This document shows, piece by piece, positions 31,723 through 40,795 of a stretch of 64,000 nt of DNA. Source of the stretch: Oscillospiraceae bacterium (GTDB lineage: Bacteria > Bacillota > Clostridia > Oscillospirales > CAG-272); NCBI GenBank assembly GCA_015063895.1, contig SVTG01000002.1, positions 62,001 to 126,000 of the forward strand. Direction: 5' to 3'. A model generated the notes under the pieces. It made no database searches. It had not been told where the DNA came from and saw nothing but the letters and a program-made list of their open reading frames with translations. Every line of letters starts with the position of its first letter. Within the stretch, counting starts at the first letter, position 1. The translations under genes were made by a program, and so were the position numbers.

Positions 31723-31763
31723 AACTCAAAAGAGTTGACAACGTGGCTTTTGTGTGTTAAAAT
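31723..31763 (+). promoter_or_regulatory. Promoter with dyad operator for the PH-like membrane gene
   Basis: TTGACA (31735-31740), 17-bp spacer, TAAAAT (31758-31763). A dyad AACTC-AAAA-GAGTT lies directly over the upstream half and the -35, in the gap between the two divergent genes. Confidence 0.65.
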
Positions 31764-31823
31764 GTAAATAACACCCCAAATCTTGTAAAAAAGGGTGAGA
31801 ATATCTTTGTGAGGTTATTTGAA

Positions 31824-32216
31824 ATGAATCCTAATTACGTTGCTCAAAAATCTATTGTAAAAGCGTTTACTCCACTTTGCGTTCTCTTCTTTTGGTTGAT
31901 AATTCCTGCTTTCATTATCGTTTTTCGCATTATTGCGCTGAAAAGCGAGCGATTTGAATTTTATGACGATCACGTGATTCATAAATATGGTGTTTTAAAT
32001 AAAAATGAAGATCGCAAGCCCTTTTTCCGTGTGAATGGCGTTAATTTCAAGCAGAGCCTGTTGGGCAGTATTTTTAATTACGGTGATCTGATCGTAGATG
32101 CAACGGGTAAGTGGGATTTTGCTTTAGACGGTATTAAGGATCCGCGTGCCTTGAAGACGTTTCTTGAAACACGCGGTGCGCGCGAAAGTGATTTTCAAAA
32201 TATTGTTCATAACTGA
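31824..32216 (+). CDS. Small membrane protein with PH-like (bPH2) domain
   Basis: I prefer ATG 31824 (MNPNYVAQ) with GTGAGG 9 nt upstream over the GTG at 31809; ~130 residues. One or two TM segments ('VLFFWLIIPAFIIVFRIIAL') are followed by 'RFEFYDDHVIHKYGVLNKNEDRKPF', the start of a bacterial PH-like domain of the YdbS/YdbT type. The remainder ('GDLIVDATGKWDFALDGIKDP') fits the rest of that beta-fold. Role unknown. Divergent XRE neighbour suggests specific control. Confidence 0.65.
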   Translation: MNPNYVAQKSIVKAFTPLCVLFFWLIIPAFIIVFRIIALKSERFEFYDDHVIHKYGVLNKNEDRKPFFRVNGVNFKQSLLGSIFNYGDLIVDATGKWDFALDGIKDPRALKTFLETRGARESDFQNIVHN

Positions 32217-32239
32217 TACGGTTTACGGTTATAAAAAGA

Positions 32240-32281
32240 AAACAGGGCCGATACGCTTAGCGTATCGGCCCTGTTTTTTAA
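32240..32281. terminator. Bidirectional terminator
   Basis: Stem AACAGGGCCGATACGC pairs with GCGTATCGGCCCTGTT and ends TTTTTT. It lies between the convergent PH-like and esterase genes. Confidence 0.9.
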
Positions 32282-32284
32282 GAT

Positions 32285-32962
32285 TTATCCAAACGTGCTT
32301 GAGGAGTTGTATTCATCGATCAACTGCTTTGCGTTGCTGTTTTCGTGCGAAAGGAGCCAGGTGTAGATCTCGGGATTGTCGTAGGTATCGCTCCAGCTGT
32401 TGTGCCCGTGCTCGGGGTATACCGTCAGCTTGGCGTTGCCGCCCTTTTTGTTGATGGCGTTTATCATGTGCTCACTCTCTTGCACAAATACCGTGGCGTC
32501 CATGCCGCCGTGAAAGGCCCACACGGGCACGTTGATCAGTCGTGCGGCATTCCAGTACATGCCGCCGCCGCAAACGGGGATGATGGCGGCAAAGAGCTCG
32601 GGCAATGACATGGCAAGCTGCCACGCACCGTAGCCGCCCATGCTGTTGCCTGTGAGATACAGGCGCCCTTTGTCGGTGAAGGGTCGGCTCGCCACAAAGA
32701 AGGTAAAGCGCTTAAGGGTCTCAAACAGATCAAACCAAGTGTTTTCGTGGCAAAGGGGAGCGACGATCACAAAGGGATAGTCCTTTATTTTGTCGGGGCG
32801 CTTCATAAACGAGTGGCCCGTGATATTTTTGATATCGGTGCCGCGTGTACCCGCACCGTGTAAAAACAGCAGCACGGGGTAGGCTTTTCCTTCGGTATAG
32901 CCGTCCGGGTAGCGCACGGCATACTGCATATTTTCAAAAATGCTTGTAACTACGCTTGCCAT
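32285..32962 (-). CDS. Alpha/beta hydrolase, PHB-depolymerase/esterase-like
   Basis: The start at 32962 (MASVVTSIFE) has GGAGGGGAAAG upstream and follows the preceding stop by 1 nt; 225 residues. Oxyanion strand 'VLLFLHGAGTRGTD', nucleophile 'YLTGNSMGGYGAW' (G-N-S-M-G), acid in 'FHGGMDATVFV' and His in 'PEHGHNSWSDTY' form the complete triad of the prolyl-oligopeptidase/feruloyl-esterase type. No signal peptide. Last gene of an eight-gene minus-strand array. Confidence 0.85.
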   Translation of the reverse strand: MASVVTSIFENMQYAVRYPDGYTEGKAYPVLLFLHGAGTRGTDIKNITGHSFMKRPDKIKDYPFVIVAPLCHENTWFDLFETLKRFTFFVASRPFTDKGRLYLTGNSMGGYGAWQLAMSLPELFAAIIPVCGGGMYWNAARLINVPVWAFHGGMDATVFVQESEHMINAINKKGGNAKLTVYPEHGHNSWSDTYDNPEIYTWLLSHENSNAKQLIDEYNSSSTFG

Positions 32963-32963
32963 A

Positions 32964-33758
32964 TCAGCTTTCCCCTCCGATCGTGATAAAGCCGCAGACC
33001 ACAAAATGGTCAGAAATATAAACGCCGTCAATACCCTCATCTGCGATCTTATAGCTTCTTTCGGGTGTGCAGGGCAGGTCGGTGAAGATATAGTCGATCT
33101 TGCGGCGGCGCTCGGGGGGATATTCGCCGAATTTATGGAAGGTGCCGTCAAGCGTGGCGGTCACGTCAACGATCTCGCGGCCGCAGGGGGCGGCGCCTAC
33201 CATTGCCGTAATGGCCGTGTCGGTGGGAACGGCATTGGCGTCACCCGTTACGATCACGGGCAGGCCCTTCAAAGAGATGTATTGAATGATCTGCGTCATA
33301 CCCAGCAGCTTTGCCATATTGCCCACATGGTCAAGATGGGTGTTTACAAACAGGAAGGGCTTCTCGTTAAGGGGCTTCAAGACTGCCGCGGAAAAGGTGC
33401 GCGGGCAGCCGCTCTGATCGCCGCCATAGCGCGAGCCGGGTACCAGTGGCGTGTTTGACAGCCATTGCGTGTCAAAGGAAACGAGATCAAACAAATCGGT
33501 GCGGAAGGCAAGCGAGGTGCTCTCGTCGTCGTAATCCTTGCCGCGACCGCAGCCGATCACGGTGTAGCCGAGGGCGGGGAGATTGGCTACCAGCCAGCGG
33601 CGCATCGTGCCCGTGGCCTCCTGGAAGCCAATGAGGTCGGGTGCCTCGCTTTTGATAGTGTCAAGCACGCGTCCTTGGCGGTTGTCAAAAAAGTTGATGC
33701 CGTCGCTCTTGACGCGCGTACGCAGGTTAAAGGTCATTACTTTTAATTCGCGGCTCAT
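32964..33758 (-). CDS. Endonuclease/exonuclease/phosphatase-fold protein
   Basis: A 264-residue EEP enzyme with the standard motifs 'VMTFNLRTRV', 'LIGFQEAT', 'FVNTHLDHVG', 'VTGDANAVP', 'KIDYIF' and terminal 'SDHFVVCGF'. Unlike the 15485/16331 pair it has the ordinary 'TFNLR' start and GFQE motif, so it belongs to a different branch. It is coupled to the downstream esterase and begins 14 bp after the LUD gene. Likely a cytosolic phosphodiesterase; substrate unknown. Confidence 0.88.
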   Translation of the reverse strand: MSRELKVMTFNLRTRVKSDGINFFDNRQGRVLDTIKSEAPDLIGFQEATGTMRRWLVANLPALGYTVIGCGRGKDYDDESTSLAFRTDLFDLVSFDTQWLSNTPLVPGSRYGGDQSGCPRTFSAAVLKPLNEKPFLFVNTHLDHVGNMAKLLGMTQIIQYISLKGLPVIVTGDANAVPTDTAITAMVGAAPCGREIVDVTATLDGTFHKFGEYPPERRRKIDYIFTDLPCTPERSYKIADEGIDGVYISDHFVVCGFITIGGES

Positions 33759-33772
33759 TATTATTCTCCTTT

Positions 33773-34378
33773 TTAATAACCGAGATTTTCATTGATCAGA
33801 ACAAGCTCGACGTCAAGCCCCATCGGCTTTTCCCATAAAACCGTGAGGGCGCGGCAGATGCGTGCGTCGCTCTTGCAGTCGTAGCAGCGGTCGCCCTTGA
33901 CGGCGCAAGGGGTTTTCACCCCCAAACGCTGCGCGTTTTTGGGGGCTGCCACGTTACGTGCGCGCCACAGTGCCTCGTCATAGGTTTTGGCAATTTTGTT
34001 CTTGCCTACAACCAAATAGACCTTTTCGTGTCCGTAGACCGTCGCGGCCACACGGTTACACGTGCCGTCGATATTGATGATCTCACCGCTTTCGGCAAGT
34101 CCGTTGACGGAGCTGAAATAAATGGCGGCGGCATTGCCCTTGTCGCGCAGCTCCTTAGGGGAAACGCCTTCGGGTACGCGCCAATGCCAGAAGCAGGTAT
34201 TGTGGGTGGCAAGGCTTTCATAAAGGCCGCATTGCTCCAGAGTAACAGAGCCGCCAAAGCCGACGGTTTTGCCGTCAACGGCGGTATTCAGATAGGCAGC
34301 AGCCTCAGCGGCGGTTTCAAAGCAGGAAACGGCAAAGCCGCGCTGCTCTAAATTGGCACTCAGGGTTGAAAAGTCCAT
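33773..34378 (-). CDS. LUD-domain protein (LutC-like)
   Basis: A 201-residue protein with SD AAAGGAG. The LUD (LutB/LutC, DUF162) core is recognisable in 'GKTVGFGGSVTLEQCGLYESL' and 'GEIINIDGTCNRVAATVYGHEKV'. A C-terminal Cys cluster 'PCAVKGDRCYDCKSDARICRA' could bind a metal or Fe-S cluster. Lactate-utilisation partners lutA and lutB are absent; the common stand-alone form of this protein in Clostridia is uncharacterised. Adjacent genes share only operon membership. Confidence 0.82.
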   Translation of the reverse strand: MDFSTLSANLEQRGFAVSCFETAAEAAAYLNTAVDGKTVGFGGSVTLEQCGLYESLATHNTCFWHWRVPEGVSPKELRDKGNAAAIYFSSVNGLAESGEIINIDGTCNRVAATVYGHEKVYLVVGKNKIAKTYDEALWRARNVAAPKNAQRLGVKTPCAVKGDRCYDCKSDARICRALTVLWEKPMGLDVELVLINENLGY

Positions 34379-34389
34379 AAGATCTCCTT

Positions 34390-35109
34390 TCAGATGGCAA
34401 AGCCGCCGTCAACACCAAGGCATTGCCCTGTGATAAACGCGGCCTCGTTTGAGGCAAGAAAAGCGACGGCGGCGGCTACGTCCTCGGGGGTACCGAGGCG
34501 ACAAAGCGGTGTTTCGTCGGCTAGGGCGGCGAGAGTCGCCTCATCGTAGCAGCTGTTCATATCGGTTTGAATGACGCCGGGCTCAACACAGTTGACCGTG
34601 ATGCCTGAGGGGCCAAGCTCCTTGGCCAGAGCCATCGTCAGGCCCCGCAGTCCCGCCTTGGCTGCGGAATAGGCCACCTCCATCGAGGCGCCGACCTTGC
34701 CCCACATGGAGCCGATATTGACGATGCGTCCCCACCCGTTTGCGATCATTGACACCTGCGCTAAGCGGCAAAGAGCAAAGGCGGCGGTGAGATTTGTATT
34801 TAGCAGACGCTGCCACGTGGCGTCGTCCACGTCACGCGAGAGGCGCGTGTCCGACACGCCTGCGTTGTTTACAAGGATCTCGGGGGCGCCGCCAAGCGCC
34901 GCGACGATCTGCGGCCACACGGCGTCAAGCGCTGCGGTATCGGCAAGATCGCACGAAAAGGGCAGGGCACCGGTTTCGGCGGCCACGCGCGTGGCCGCTG
35001 CGTGGTTGGTGTGATAGATAAAGGCGACGCGGTGGCCTTTTTCGGCAAAGGCCTTGACGGTGGCGGCACCGATGCCGCGCGAGCCGCCTGTGACAAGCAC
35101 ACGCTTCAT
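34390..35109 (-). CDS. SDR-family oxidoreductase (FabG-like)
   Basis: A 239-residue classical short-chain dehydrogenase with SD AAGGAGA. Cofactor motif 'VLVTGGSRGIGAATV', structural 'LVNNAGVSD', catalytic Ser in 'NIGSMWGKVG' and 'YSAAKAGL' (Tyr-x3-Lys). The C-terminus 'GQCLGVDGGFAI' matches FabG-type 3-oxoacyl-ACP reductases. No other fatty-acid genes are near, so it may act on another carbonyl. A 102-bp gap separates it from the radical SAM gene upstream, without a clear terminator. Confidence 0.88.
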   Translation of the reverse strand: MKRVLVTGGSRGIGAATVKAFAEKGHRVAFIYHTNHAAATRVAAETGALPFSCDLADTAALDAVWPQIVAALGGAPEILVNNAGVSDTRLSRDVDDATWQRLLNTNLTAAFALCRLAQVSMIANGWGRIVNIGSMWGKVGASMEVAYSAAKAGLRGLTMALAKELGPSGITVNCVEPGVIQTDMNSCYDEATLAALADETPLCRLGTPEDVAAAVAFLASNEAAFITGQCLGVDGGFAI

Positions 35110-35211
35110 TGATCGTTCTCCTTTTTTAAAAGATGCCCGTCGGTGGGGCCGGCAAGCCCTTGCTTGCCTCTTTGATGTTTGTCTGATCCGGATTTTTAAA
35201 AAGCTGCTCGC

Positions 35212-36645
35212 TTATTGAAATTTCGGGGGCCTTCGCACCTCGGCCGATCTGAAATCTGCCTCTAAATACGTGGCGAATTCGGCGTGACGGTCGGTGGGAA
35301 GCAGGGTCTTTCCAAAGGCGTAAAAGTGTGAAAAAAGCTCGCGCTGCGCGATTTTTTGCAGGGCGCGCCCGTCGTGCAAGCAAAGGTAGTCAAGGAAGTT
35401 TTCAAAAAAGCCGAAGGGCGAGGGGACACGCGTTAAAATATAGTGCAATCCATGGGCAAATCTGCCCTTTTCCTGTAGGCGGTCAAGGAGGTCGGCAATG
35501 CCGTGCAGACGGTGCAGCTCCTCAAAGCTCAGCCACTTTGTCTGAAGCACGGTATAGGGCGGTGTCCCTGAAGCGATCATGCCGTATTCTTTTGCGTTTT
35601 CATACAGGGGTGTGCCGTGCAGCAGCTTCAAAAAGCCAAGCTGCAGCACGTCAGCACAGAAGTAGGTGTCGTCAAAGGATCTGGCAAACGAGGCGTAATC
35701 CTCAAAAGGCAGACCCGCAATCAGGTCAAGGTGTAAATGTAGATTTCCCGCTGCCTTCAGGCGCTTGGCGGCGCGTAGGGTGCTTGTGGCACTTTGGTGG
35801 CGGCAGATGGCCGCAAGCGTTTGTTCTTTGGTGCTTTGCACCCCGATCTCAAGGCGTATTTTGCGTGCAGGAAACTGCTTCAGGATCGCAAAGCATTCCT
35901 CGTCAAGGAGGCCGGCCGAGATTTCAAAGTGATAGCATTTGGTGTATCTTGCGTCCAGTAATCCCTGCCAGATCTTTTTGGCGCGCGCCACGTCAAAATT
36001 AAAGGTGCGGTCAACCAGCTTTACGGTGATAGGCCCGGGGATCTCTTCAAAGCTCAGTAGGTCGGCCAGGGTCTGCGCGGCGCTTTTCGCGCGCACGCCC
36101 GTTTGTGCGGCGGAAAGGCAGAAGGCACAGTGATAAGGGCAGCCGCGCGCGCTTTCGTAATATACCAGCGTTGAGGCGCGGTCCTTGGTGTAGTGCGCAC
36201 CGCGTGCTAAAAAGGCGGGGTCGGGCGTGCCTGTAAGCAGACGTGGCAGGGGATCGCCTGCGGCCAGCAGATCGGCCAGTGTCACAATGGCCACCTCACC
36301 CTCACCCGTGACGATACAATCAATAAAGGGCAGATCGGTGAAGCGGTGTGTGTCAAAGCTGACCTCAGGGCCACCCAGTAGGATCTTGGCGTTGGGGCAG
36401 AGCGCCTTCAGATCGCGCGCGAGCGCGAGCGTTTCACGGATATTCCAGATATAGCAGGAAAAGCCGTACAGATCGGCGTGGCTCTTGACAAGCTCAGCCA
36501 GCACCGATTCGGTGCGATCGCGCAGAGTGGGCTCCAAGATCTCAACGTTGGTGTAGCCTGCGTCGCGGAGCGCGGCCAAAAGGCAGCGCACCGAAAGCGA
36601 GGTATGCGCGTGAGAAGCATTTAAGGCAAATAACGTGATCTTCAT
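35212..36645 (-). CDS. B12-binding-domain radical SAM protein (DUF4080 type)
   Basis: A 477-residue protein. Residues ~1-130 are a cobalamin-binding-like Rossmann domain ('LLGGPEVSFDTHRF'). The radical SAM barrel has 'ESARGCPYHCAFCLSA' (Cys-x3-Cys-x2-Cys) and 'RLEIGVQSTKEQTL'. The C-terminal ~130 residues match DUF4080 in position and style. Such proteins are often annotated as magnesium-protoporphyrin cyclase-like, but the reaction is unknown. It starts 12 bp after the ABC exporter gene and may be co-transcribed. Confidence 0.85.
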   Translation of the reverse strand: MKITLFALNASHAHTSLSVRCLLAALRDAGYTNVEILEPTLRDRTESVLAELVKSHADLYGFSCYIWNIRETLALARDLKALCPNAKILLGGPEVSFDTHRFTDLPFIDCIVTGEGEVAIVTLADLLAAGDPLPRLLTGTPDPAFLARGAHYTKDRASTLVYYESARGCPYHCAFCLSAAQTGVRAKSAAQTLADLLSFEEIPGPITVKLVDRTFNFDVARAKKIWQGLLDARYTKCYHFEISAGLLDEECFAILKQFPARKIRLEIGVQSTKEQTLAAICRHQSATSTLRAAKRLKAAGNLHLHLDLIAGLPFEDYASFARSFDDTYFCADVLQLGFLKLLHGTPLYENAKEYGMIASGTPPYTVLQTKWLSFEELHRLHGIADLLDRLQEKGRFAHGLHYILTRVPSPFGFFENFLDYLCLHDGRALQKIAQRELFSHFYAFGKTLLPTDRHAEFATYLEADFRSAEVRRPPKFQ

Positions 36646-36657
36646 ACTACTATTGTA

Positions 36658-38490
36658 TCAGGTAAACTGCGAATTGTAAAGTGCCTTGTAAAAACCGCTC
36701 TCTTTTTTCATCAGTGCCTCGTGGTTGCCCGATTCGATCACGTTGCCGTCCTTTACGACCAAGATGACGTCGGCGTTTTGAATGGTGGACAGGCGGTGCG
36801 CGATGACAAACGAGGTGCGTCCCTGCATCAGGCGCTTCATGGCCGAGCCGATCTGCTGCTCGGTGCGGCTGTCGACGTTGGAGGTCGCCTCGTCAAGGAT
36901 CAGCATCGGGGCATCGGCAAGCATGGCGCGCGCAATGGTGATCAGCTGGCGCTGGCCCTTGGAAATATTGATGCCGTCGTCGGTGAGCATCGTGTCGTAG
37001 CCGTTTGGCAGACTTTCAATATAGTGGTGAATGTGCGCGGCCTTTGCTGCGGCTATCACCTCGTCCATGGTGGCGTTTTCCTTGCCATAGGTGATATTGT
37101 CAAAGATCGTGCCACAGAAGAGCCACGTGTCCTGCAACACCATTGTAAAGGCGCCGCGCAGCGATCTTCGTGTGGCCGCACGCACCTCGGTGCCGTCCAC
37201 GGAAATGCTGCCGCCGCCCACGTCGTAAAAGCGCATCAGCAGATTGATGATGGTGGTTTTACCCGCACCCGTAGGGCCGACAATGGCCACCGTTGTACCG
37301 GGGGCGGCGTGGACGGTGAGATCGTGCAGAATGGTCTTGTTTTCGGTATAGCCGAAGCGCACGTGGGAAAAATCTACTTCGCCCTTAACGTCTGTCAGTA
37401 CGGTGGCATCGGCGGCATCGGGCGTTTCGCTTTCCTCGTCGATCAGGCGAAAGACGCGCTCGGCTGCGGCGGTTGCCGATTGCAGCTCGCTGATGATGTT
37501 GGCCAGCTCGTTGATGGGGCCTGAGAATTTGCGTGAGTATTGTACAAATGCGGACACACCGCCAAGCGTGAGAACAAAGATCGGTGCAAGATCGGCGCGC
37601 GTGGTGCTGAGCATATACAGAATGCCGCCGAAGAGTGTGACTAAGGCGATCGAGAAGTTGTTGATAAAGTTGACGCTGGGGCCGATGATCGAGCCGTGCC
37701 AGTCGGCCTGGAAGTAGGCCTCCACGGCGTCGTTATTACGGGTGTCAAAGCGCGAAATGATGACGTTTTCGCGCGAATAGGCACGAATGGTCTTAGCGCC
37801 CGACAGCATTTCCTCGGCGTAACCGTTGAGTTCACCCAGCTTACGCGAGCGCGCCTTGAACAGGGGCCGGATACGCTTGGTCTTATAACGGGTAAAGAGG
37901 ATCGAGATGGGAATGGTGACGGCAAACACCAGCACCAGCGCAGGGGAGATTGAAAACATCATGCCAAGCGCGCCCGCAACGGTCACAATGCTGGCAAGCA
38001 CGTGTAAAAGGTCGTGAGAGAGCGAGGCGTTTACCGTGTCAATGTCATAGGAAATATGGCTGATGATATCACCCGTTGCGTGGGTGTCAAAATAGCCGAC
38101 GGGCAGGCTTGTCAGGTGCTCAAACACCTCTCGGCGCATGGTGTAAATGATTTTTTGGCTCAGTCGCACCATCAGGACCGAAAGCAGATAGGAAAGCAGC
38201 CCCGAGACGGTATAAAAGGCGATGAGCAGGCTGCCGTAAAGCCAGACCGTATCAAAATCAACGGCACCGCGACCGAGCTCAATGGCATCGATGGCACGTC
38301 CGGAGAGCATGGGTCCTGCCAGCGCCAAGAGGTTGGAGGAGAGCATTAAAAGCAGTGCCAACAAAACGGTTTTGGGATAGCGGAACAAATATTTGCCCAT
38401 ACGTGCCAGCACGCGTATTCTTTCCTTGCCTGTGGGAGCTTGAAGCGCGGGGGCGGCTTGCGTGTTCTTTGGCTGTAACGTCTTATTCAA
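36658..38490 (-). CDS. Heterodimeric ABC exporter subunit, catalytic half
   Basis: The track ORF starts at 38571 inside the upstream gene. A TTG at 38490 with GGGAGG 8 nt upstream overlaps the preceding stop and is the better start (610 residues, 'MNKTLQPKNTQ' when initiated). Six TM helices are followed by an NBD: Walker A 'GPTGAGKTT', signature 'ISKGQRQ', Walker B and Glu 'MLILDEATSNVD', H-loop 'VIAHRLSTI'. Complete catalytic set, pairing with the degenerate partner encoded before it. Equivalent to 12701-14674 in the first exporter operon. Confidence 0.88.
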   Translation of the reverse strand: MNKTLQPKNTQAAPALQAPTGKERIRVLARMGKYLFRYPKTVLLALLLMLSSNLLALAGPMLSGRAIDAIELGRGAVDFDTVWLYGSLLIAFYTVSGLLSYLLSVLMVRLSQKIIYTMRREVFEHLTSLPVGYFDTHATGDIISHISYDIDTVNASLSHDLLHVLASIVTVAGALGMMFSISPALVLVFAVTIPISILFTRYKTKRIRPLFKARSRKLGELNGYAEEMLSGAKTIRAYSRENVIISRFDTRNNDAVEAYFQADWHGSIIGPSVNFINNFSIALVTLFGGILYMLSTTRADLAPIFVLTLGGVSAFVQYSRKFSGPINELANIISELQSATAAAERVFRLIDEESETPDAADATVLTDVKGEVDFSHVRFGYTENKTILHDLTVHAAPGTTVAIVGPTGAGKTTIINLLMRFYDVGGGSISVDGTEVRAATRRSLRGAFTMVLQDTWLFCGTIFDNITYGKENATMDEVIAAAKAAHIHHYIESLPNGYDTMLTDDGINISKGQRQLITIARAMLADAPMLILDEATSNVDSRTEQQIGSAMKRLMQGRTSFVIAHRLSTIQNADVILVVKDGNVIESGNHEALMKKESGFYKALYNSQFT

Positions 38491-40204
38491 GGAAGGCACC
38501 TCCCATCTGCGAATCGCTGATCTCCTTGTATGCTTCACACGTGGCAAGCAGCTGCTCGTGTGTGCCGGCACCGATCACGGCACCGTTTTCAAGAACCAGA
38601 ATGTGGTCGGCGTGCTTGACGGAGCTGACGCGCTGTGCGATCACGACCGTGGTGGTGTTGGCCATGCCCTCGGCAATGGCGCGGCGCAGATTGGCGTCGG
38701 TCTTGTAGTCAAGCGCGGAGGAGGCGTCGTCGAGAATCAGAATGTCGGGATCGCCTGCGAGCGCGCGCGCGATGAGCAGGCGCTGGCGCTGTCCCCCCGA
38801 TACGTTGGTGCCCTTGGCGGTGAGCTGGTGCTCATAGCCGTCGGCAAAGCCCTCGATAAAGTCGGCGGCCTGCGCGAGCTCGGCGGCGCGGCGGATCGCT
38901 TCGTCGCTGATATTGCGCCCAAAGCGAATGTTTTCGGCTACGGTTTCGGCGATGATGAAGTCGTTTTGCATCACGACGCCGAACATGCTGTGCAACGCCT
39001 TTTTATCCATGGCGTAAATGTCCTTTCCGCCGATGCGAATGCTGCCGCTGTCGATATCGTAAAAGCCCTGCAAGACAGTTGAAAGTGTCGTTTTGCCCGA
39101 TCCCGTGGCGCCGATGACACCGAGCGTGCCGCCCTTGGGGAGTGTAAAGCTGATATGCGAGAGGTTGTCCTTTTTGCCGTTGTAGGAAAAGCAGACGTCC
39201 TCGAATACGATAAAGGCACCGTCGGCACTTTCCGTGCCCGTATCGGCAGTTTTGCGCGAGGTATCCTCAGCGGCCAGCACCTCGGCAATGCGGTTGGCAG
39301 AGGCGGCGCTCTTGGTGGACATAACAAAAATACGCGTCATAGCACTCATGGCGCCCGACATCAGCGTAAAATACTGGATAAAGGCAATGATGCGCCCGGG
39401 CATGGAAAGCCCGTCGTTGACAAGATAGGCGCCCGTGAGAATGACCGCTACGAGCCCGAGATTTAAAAACAGCGTCATCAAGGGCTGAGAAAGTGCCATG
39501 GTGATGCCCGCTTTCCGTTCGCAGGCAACGAGATTGCGGTTTACGGTATCGTAGCGGCGGCTTTCGTATTCCTCCTTGGAAAGCGCCTTGATCACGCGCA
39601 CACCCTGACAGTCCTCACGCACCACGCGCACCATGCCGTCAACCGCCTTTTGCGTCTGACGGTACAGGGGCATGCCGCGGCGGCTGATGAGAAATACAGA
39701 TCCACCGATAAAGGGCAGCGTGACGATCATCACAAGCGCTAAGCGCCAGTCAAGCACCAGCGTGATGGCGATACCGCCGATCAGCAGGATCGGCACACGC
39801 ACAGCCATACGCTGCACCATACCGATAAAGTGATGCACGTGATAGGTGTCGGACGTGAGGCGACTTTCAAGAGAGGGGACGGTGAATTGATCGGTCTGGC
39901 GCGAGGTCAGATGCATGGTAGCGGCAAACAGATCGTGGCGGATCCTACGCGAGGCCTCGCGCGCCACCTTAGCGGCGTTTTGGTTGGCGATAATATTGCC
40001 GATCATGGCAAGAAGAGCTGCCACGATCATCGCCCCACCCCACAGCACGATGTGTGATATGCTGTGTGTAGGCACCACAACGTCAAGAATGTGGCTGAGT
40101 ATGTAGGGGAGCATCAGCTCAAACAGCGTCGCGAGCACCTTAATGGTCAGTCCAAAGCTGATCATGCGGGACAGCGGCTTTAAATAACGGAAGATCAGCT
40201 TCAT
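38483..40204 (-). CDS. Heterodimeric ABC exporter subunit, degenerate-site half
   Basis: A 573-residue exporter half whose start overlaps the MarR stop (ATGA). The TMD occupies ~1-310. The NBD has Walker A 'GATGSGKTT', signature 'VSGGQRQ', Walker B 'ILILDDASSALD' (Asp instead of catalytic Glu) and 'VIAQRVSSV' (Gln in place of the switch His). These are the same two departures as in 10902-12704, marking the non-canonical site of a heterodimer. It is probably a drug or lipid exporter under MarR control. Confidence 0.9.
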   Translation of the reverse strand: MKLIFRYLKPLSRMISFGLTIKVLATLFELMLPYILSHILDVVVPTHSISHIVLWGGAMIVAALLAMIGNIIANQNAAKVAREASRRIRHDLFAATMHLTSRQTDQFTVPSLESRLTSDTYHVHHFIGMVQRMAVRVPILLIGGIAITLVLDWRLALVMIVTLPFIGGSVFLISRRGMPLYRQTQKAVDGMVRVVREDCQGVRVIKALSKEEYESRRYDTVNRNLVACERKAGITMALSQPLMTLFLNLGLVAVILTGAYLVNDGLSMPGRIIAFIQYFTLMSGAMSAMTRIFVMSTKSAASANRIAEVLAAEDTSRKTADTGTESADGAFIVFEDVCFSYNGKKDNLSHISFTLPKGGTLGVIGATGSGKTTLSTVLQGFYDIDSGSIRIGGKDIYAMDKKALHSMFGVVMQNDFIIAETVAENIRFGRNISDEAIRRAAELAQAADFIEGFADGYEHQLTAKGTNVSGGQRQRLLIARALAGDPDILILDDASSALDYKTDANLRRAIAEGMANTTTVVIAQRVSSVKHADHILVLENGAVIGAGTHEQLLATCEAYKEISDSQMGGAFLE

Positions 40205-40632
40205 TTTGATAGTTCCTCCACTTTTTGTCTGGCGTTGGCAAACGCCCTTTCAATAAGGCTTGCAAATTGCTCCATTTCTTCCTCGCTGAAGCCTAACGTG
40301 ATGATGGCGTTCCATTCGCGTGAAAGCTCGCGCAGGGCAGGCAGGAGCGCCACGGCCTTGTCGGTGGGATGGATCAGTAGCACGCGGCGATCCTCTGCGC
40401 CCGGGGTGCGCGTGACGTACCCCTCGCGCTCAAGATAGGCAAGCCGTCTTGCCGCACTGCTTTTGTTGACGCAAAGCGCCAGTGCAATGCTATCCTGTGA
40501 TTGCCCGGGGTGATGGCAGATATAAAATAAGTAGGGTCGGTCGCAGGGCCCGATGCCCGTGCCCTCAAGCTTTGGGGCGCGCCATTGGTTGCCGTAGCGT
40601 ACGATCGAATTTAAGCGGTTCAATGCGTGCAT
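40201..40632 (-). CDS. MarR-family transcriptional regulator
   Basis: A 143-residue winged-helix protein with SD ACGGAGGTG. Recognition region 'QDSIALALCVNKSSAARRLAYLEREGYV' and wing 'TPGAEDRRVLLIHPTDK' are visible. It heads the second MarR-ABC-ABC operon. The promoter carries a GTTGC...GCAAC dyad just after the -10, consistent with autorepression. It is not closely similar to the MarR at 10418, so the two exporters probably answer different signals. Confidence 0.88.
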   Translation of the reverse strand: MHALNRLNSIVRYGNQWRAPKLEGTGIGPCDRPYLFYICHHPGQSQDSIALALCVNKSSAARRLAYLEREGYVTRTPGAEDRRVLLIHPTDKAVALLPALRELSREWNAIITLGFSEEEMEQFASLIERAFANARQKVEELSK

Positions 40633-40653
40633 AAAAACACCTCCGTGTCATTA

Positions 40654-40703
40654 GTTGCATACGCAACCATTTAGATTATAATCAATATCGCCCTCACTGT
40701 CAA
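40654..40703 (-). promoter_or_regulatory. Promoter and MarR-type operator of exporter operon 2
   Basis: On the minus strand TTGACA (40703-40698), 17-bp spacer and TATAAT (40680-40675). The dyad GTTGCGTATGCAAC (40667-40654) follows the -10 at the expected transcript start. Confidence 0.82.
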
Positions 40704-40732
40704 GCAAATTAAAAAAATAAACCGTAAAATCG

Positions 40733-40761
40733 GCATATTTTTTTGACGTTGCCCATATAAC
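40733..40761 (+). promoter_or_regulatory. Candidate sigma-E (sporulation) promoter
   Basis: GCATATT (40733-40739), 14-bp spacer and CATATAAC (40754-40761) closely fit the mother-cell sigma-E pattern (ATATT, 13-15 bp, CATACA-T). It sits 35 bp before the SpoIIIAH-like gene, a class normally transcribed by sigma-E. Confidence 0.6.
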
Positions 40762-40795
40762 TGGAATGAGGCAATACACAAAGGAGGATTGAAGA

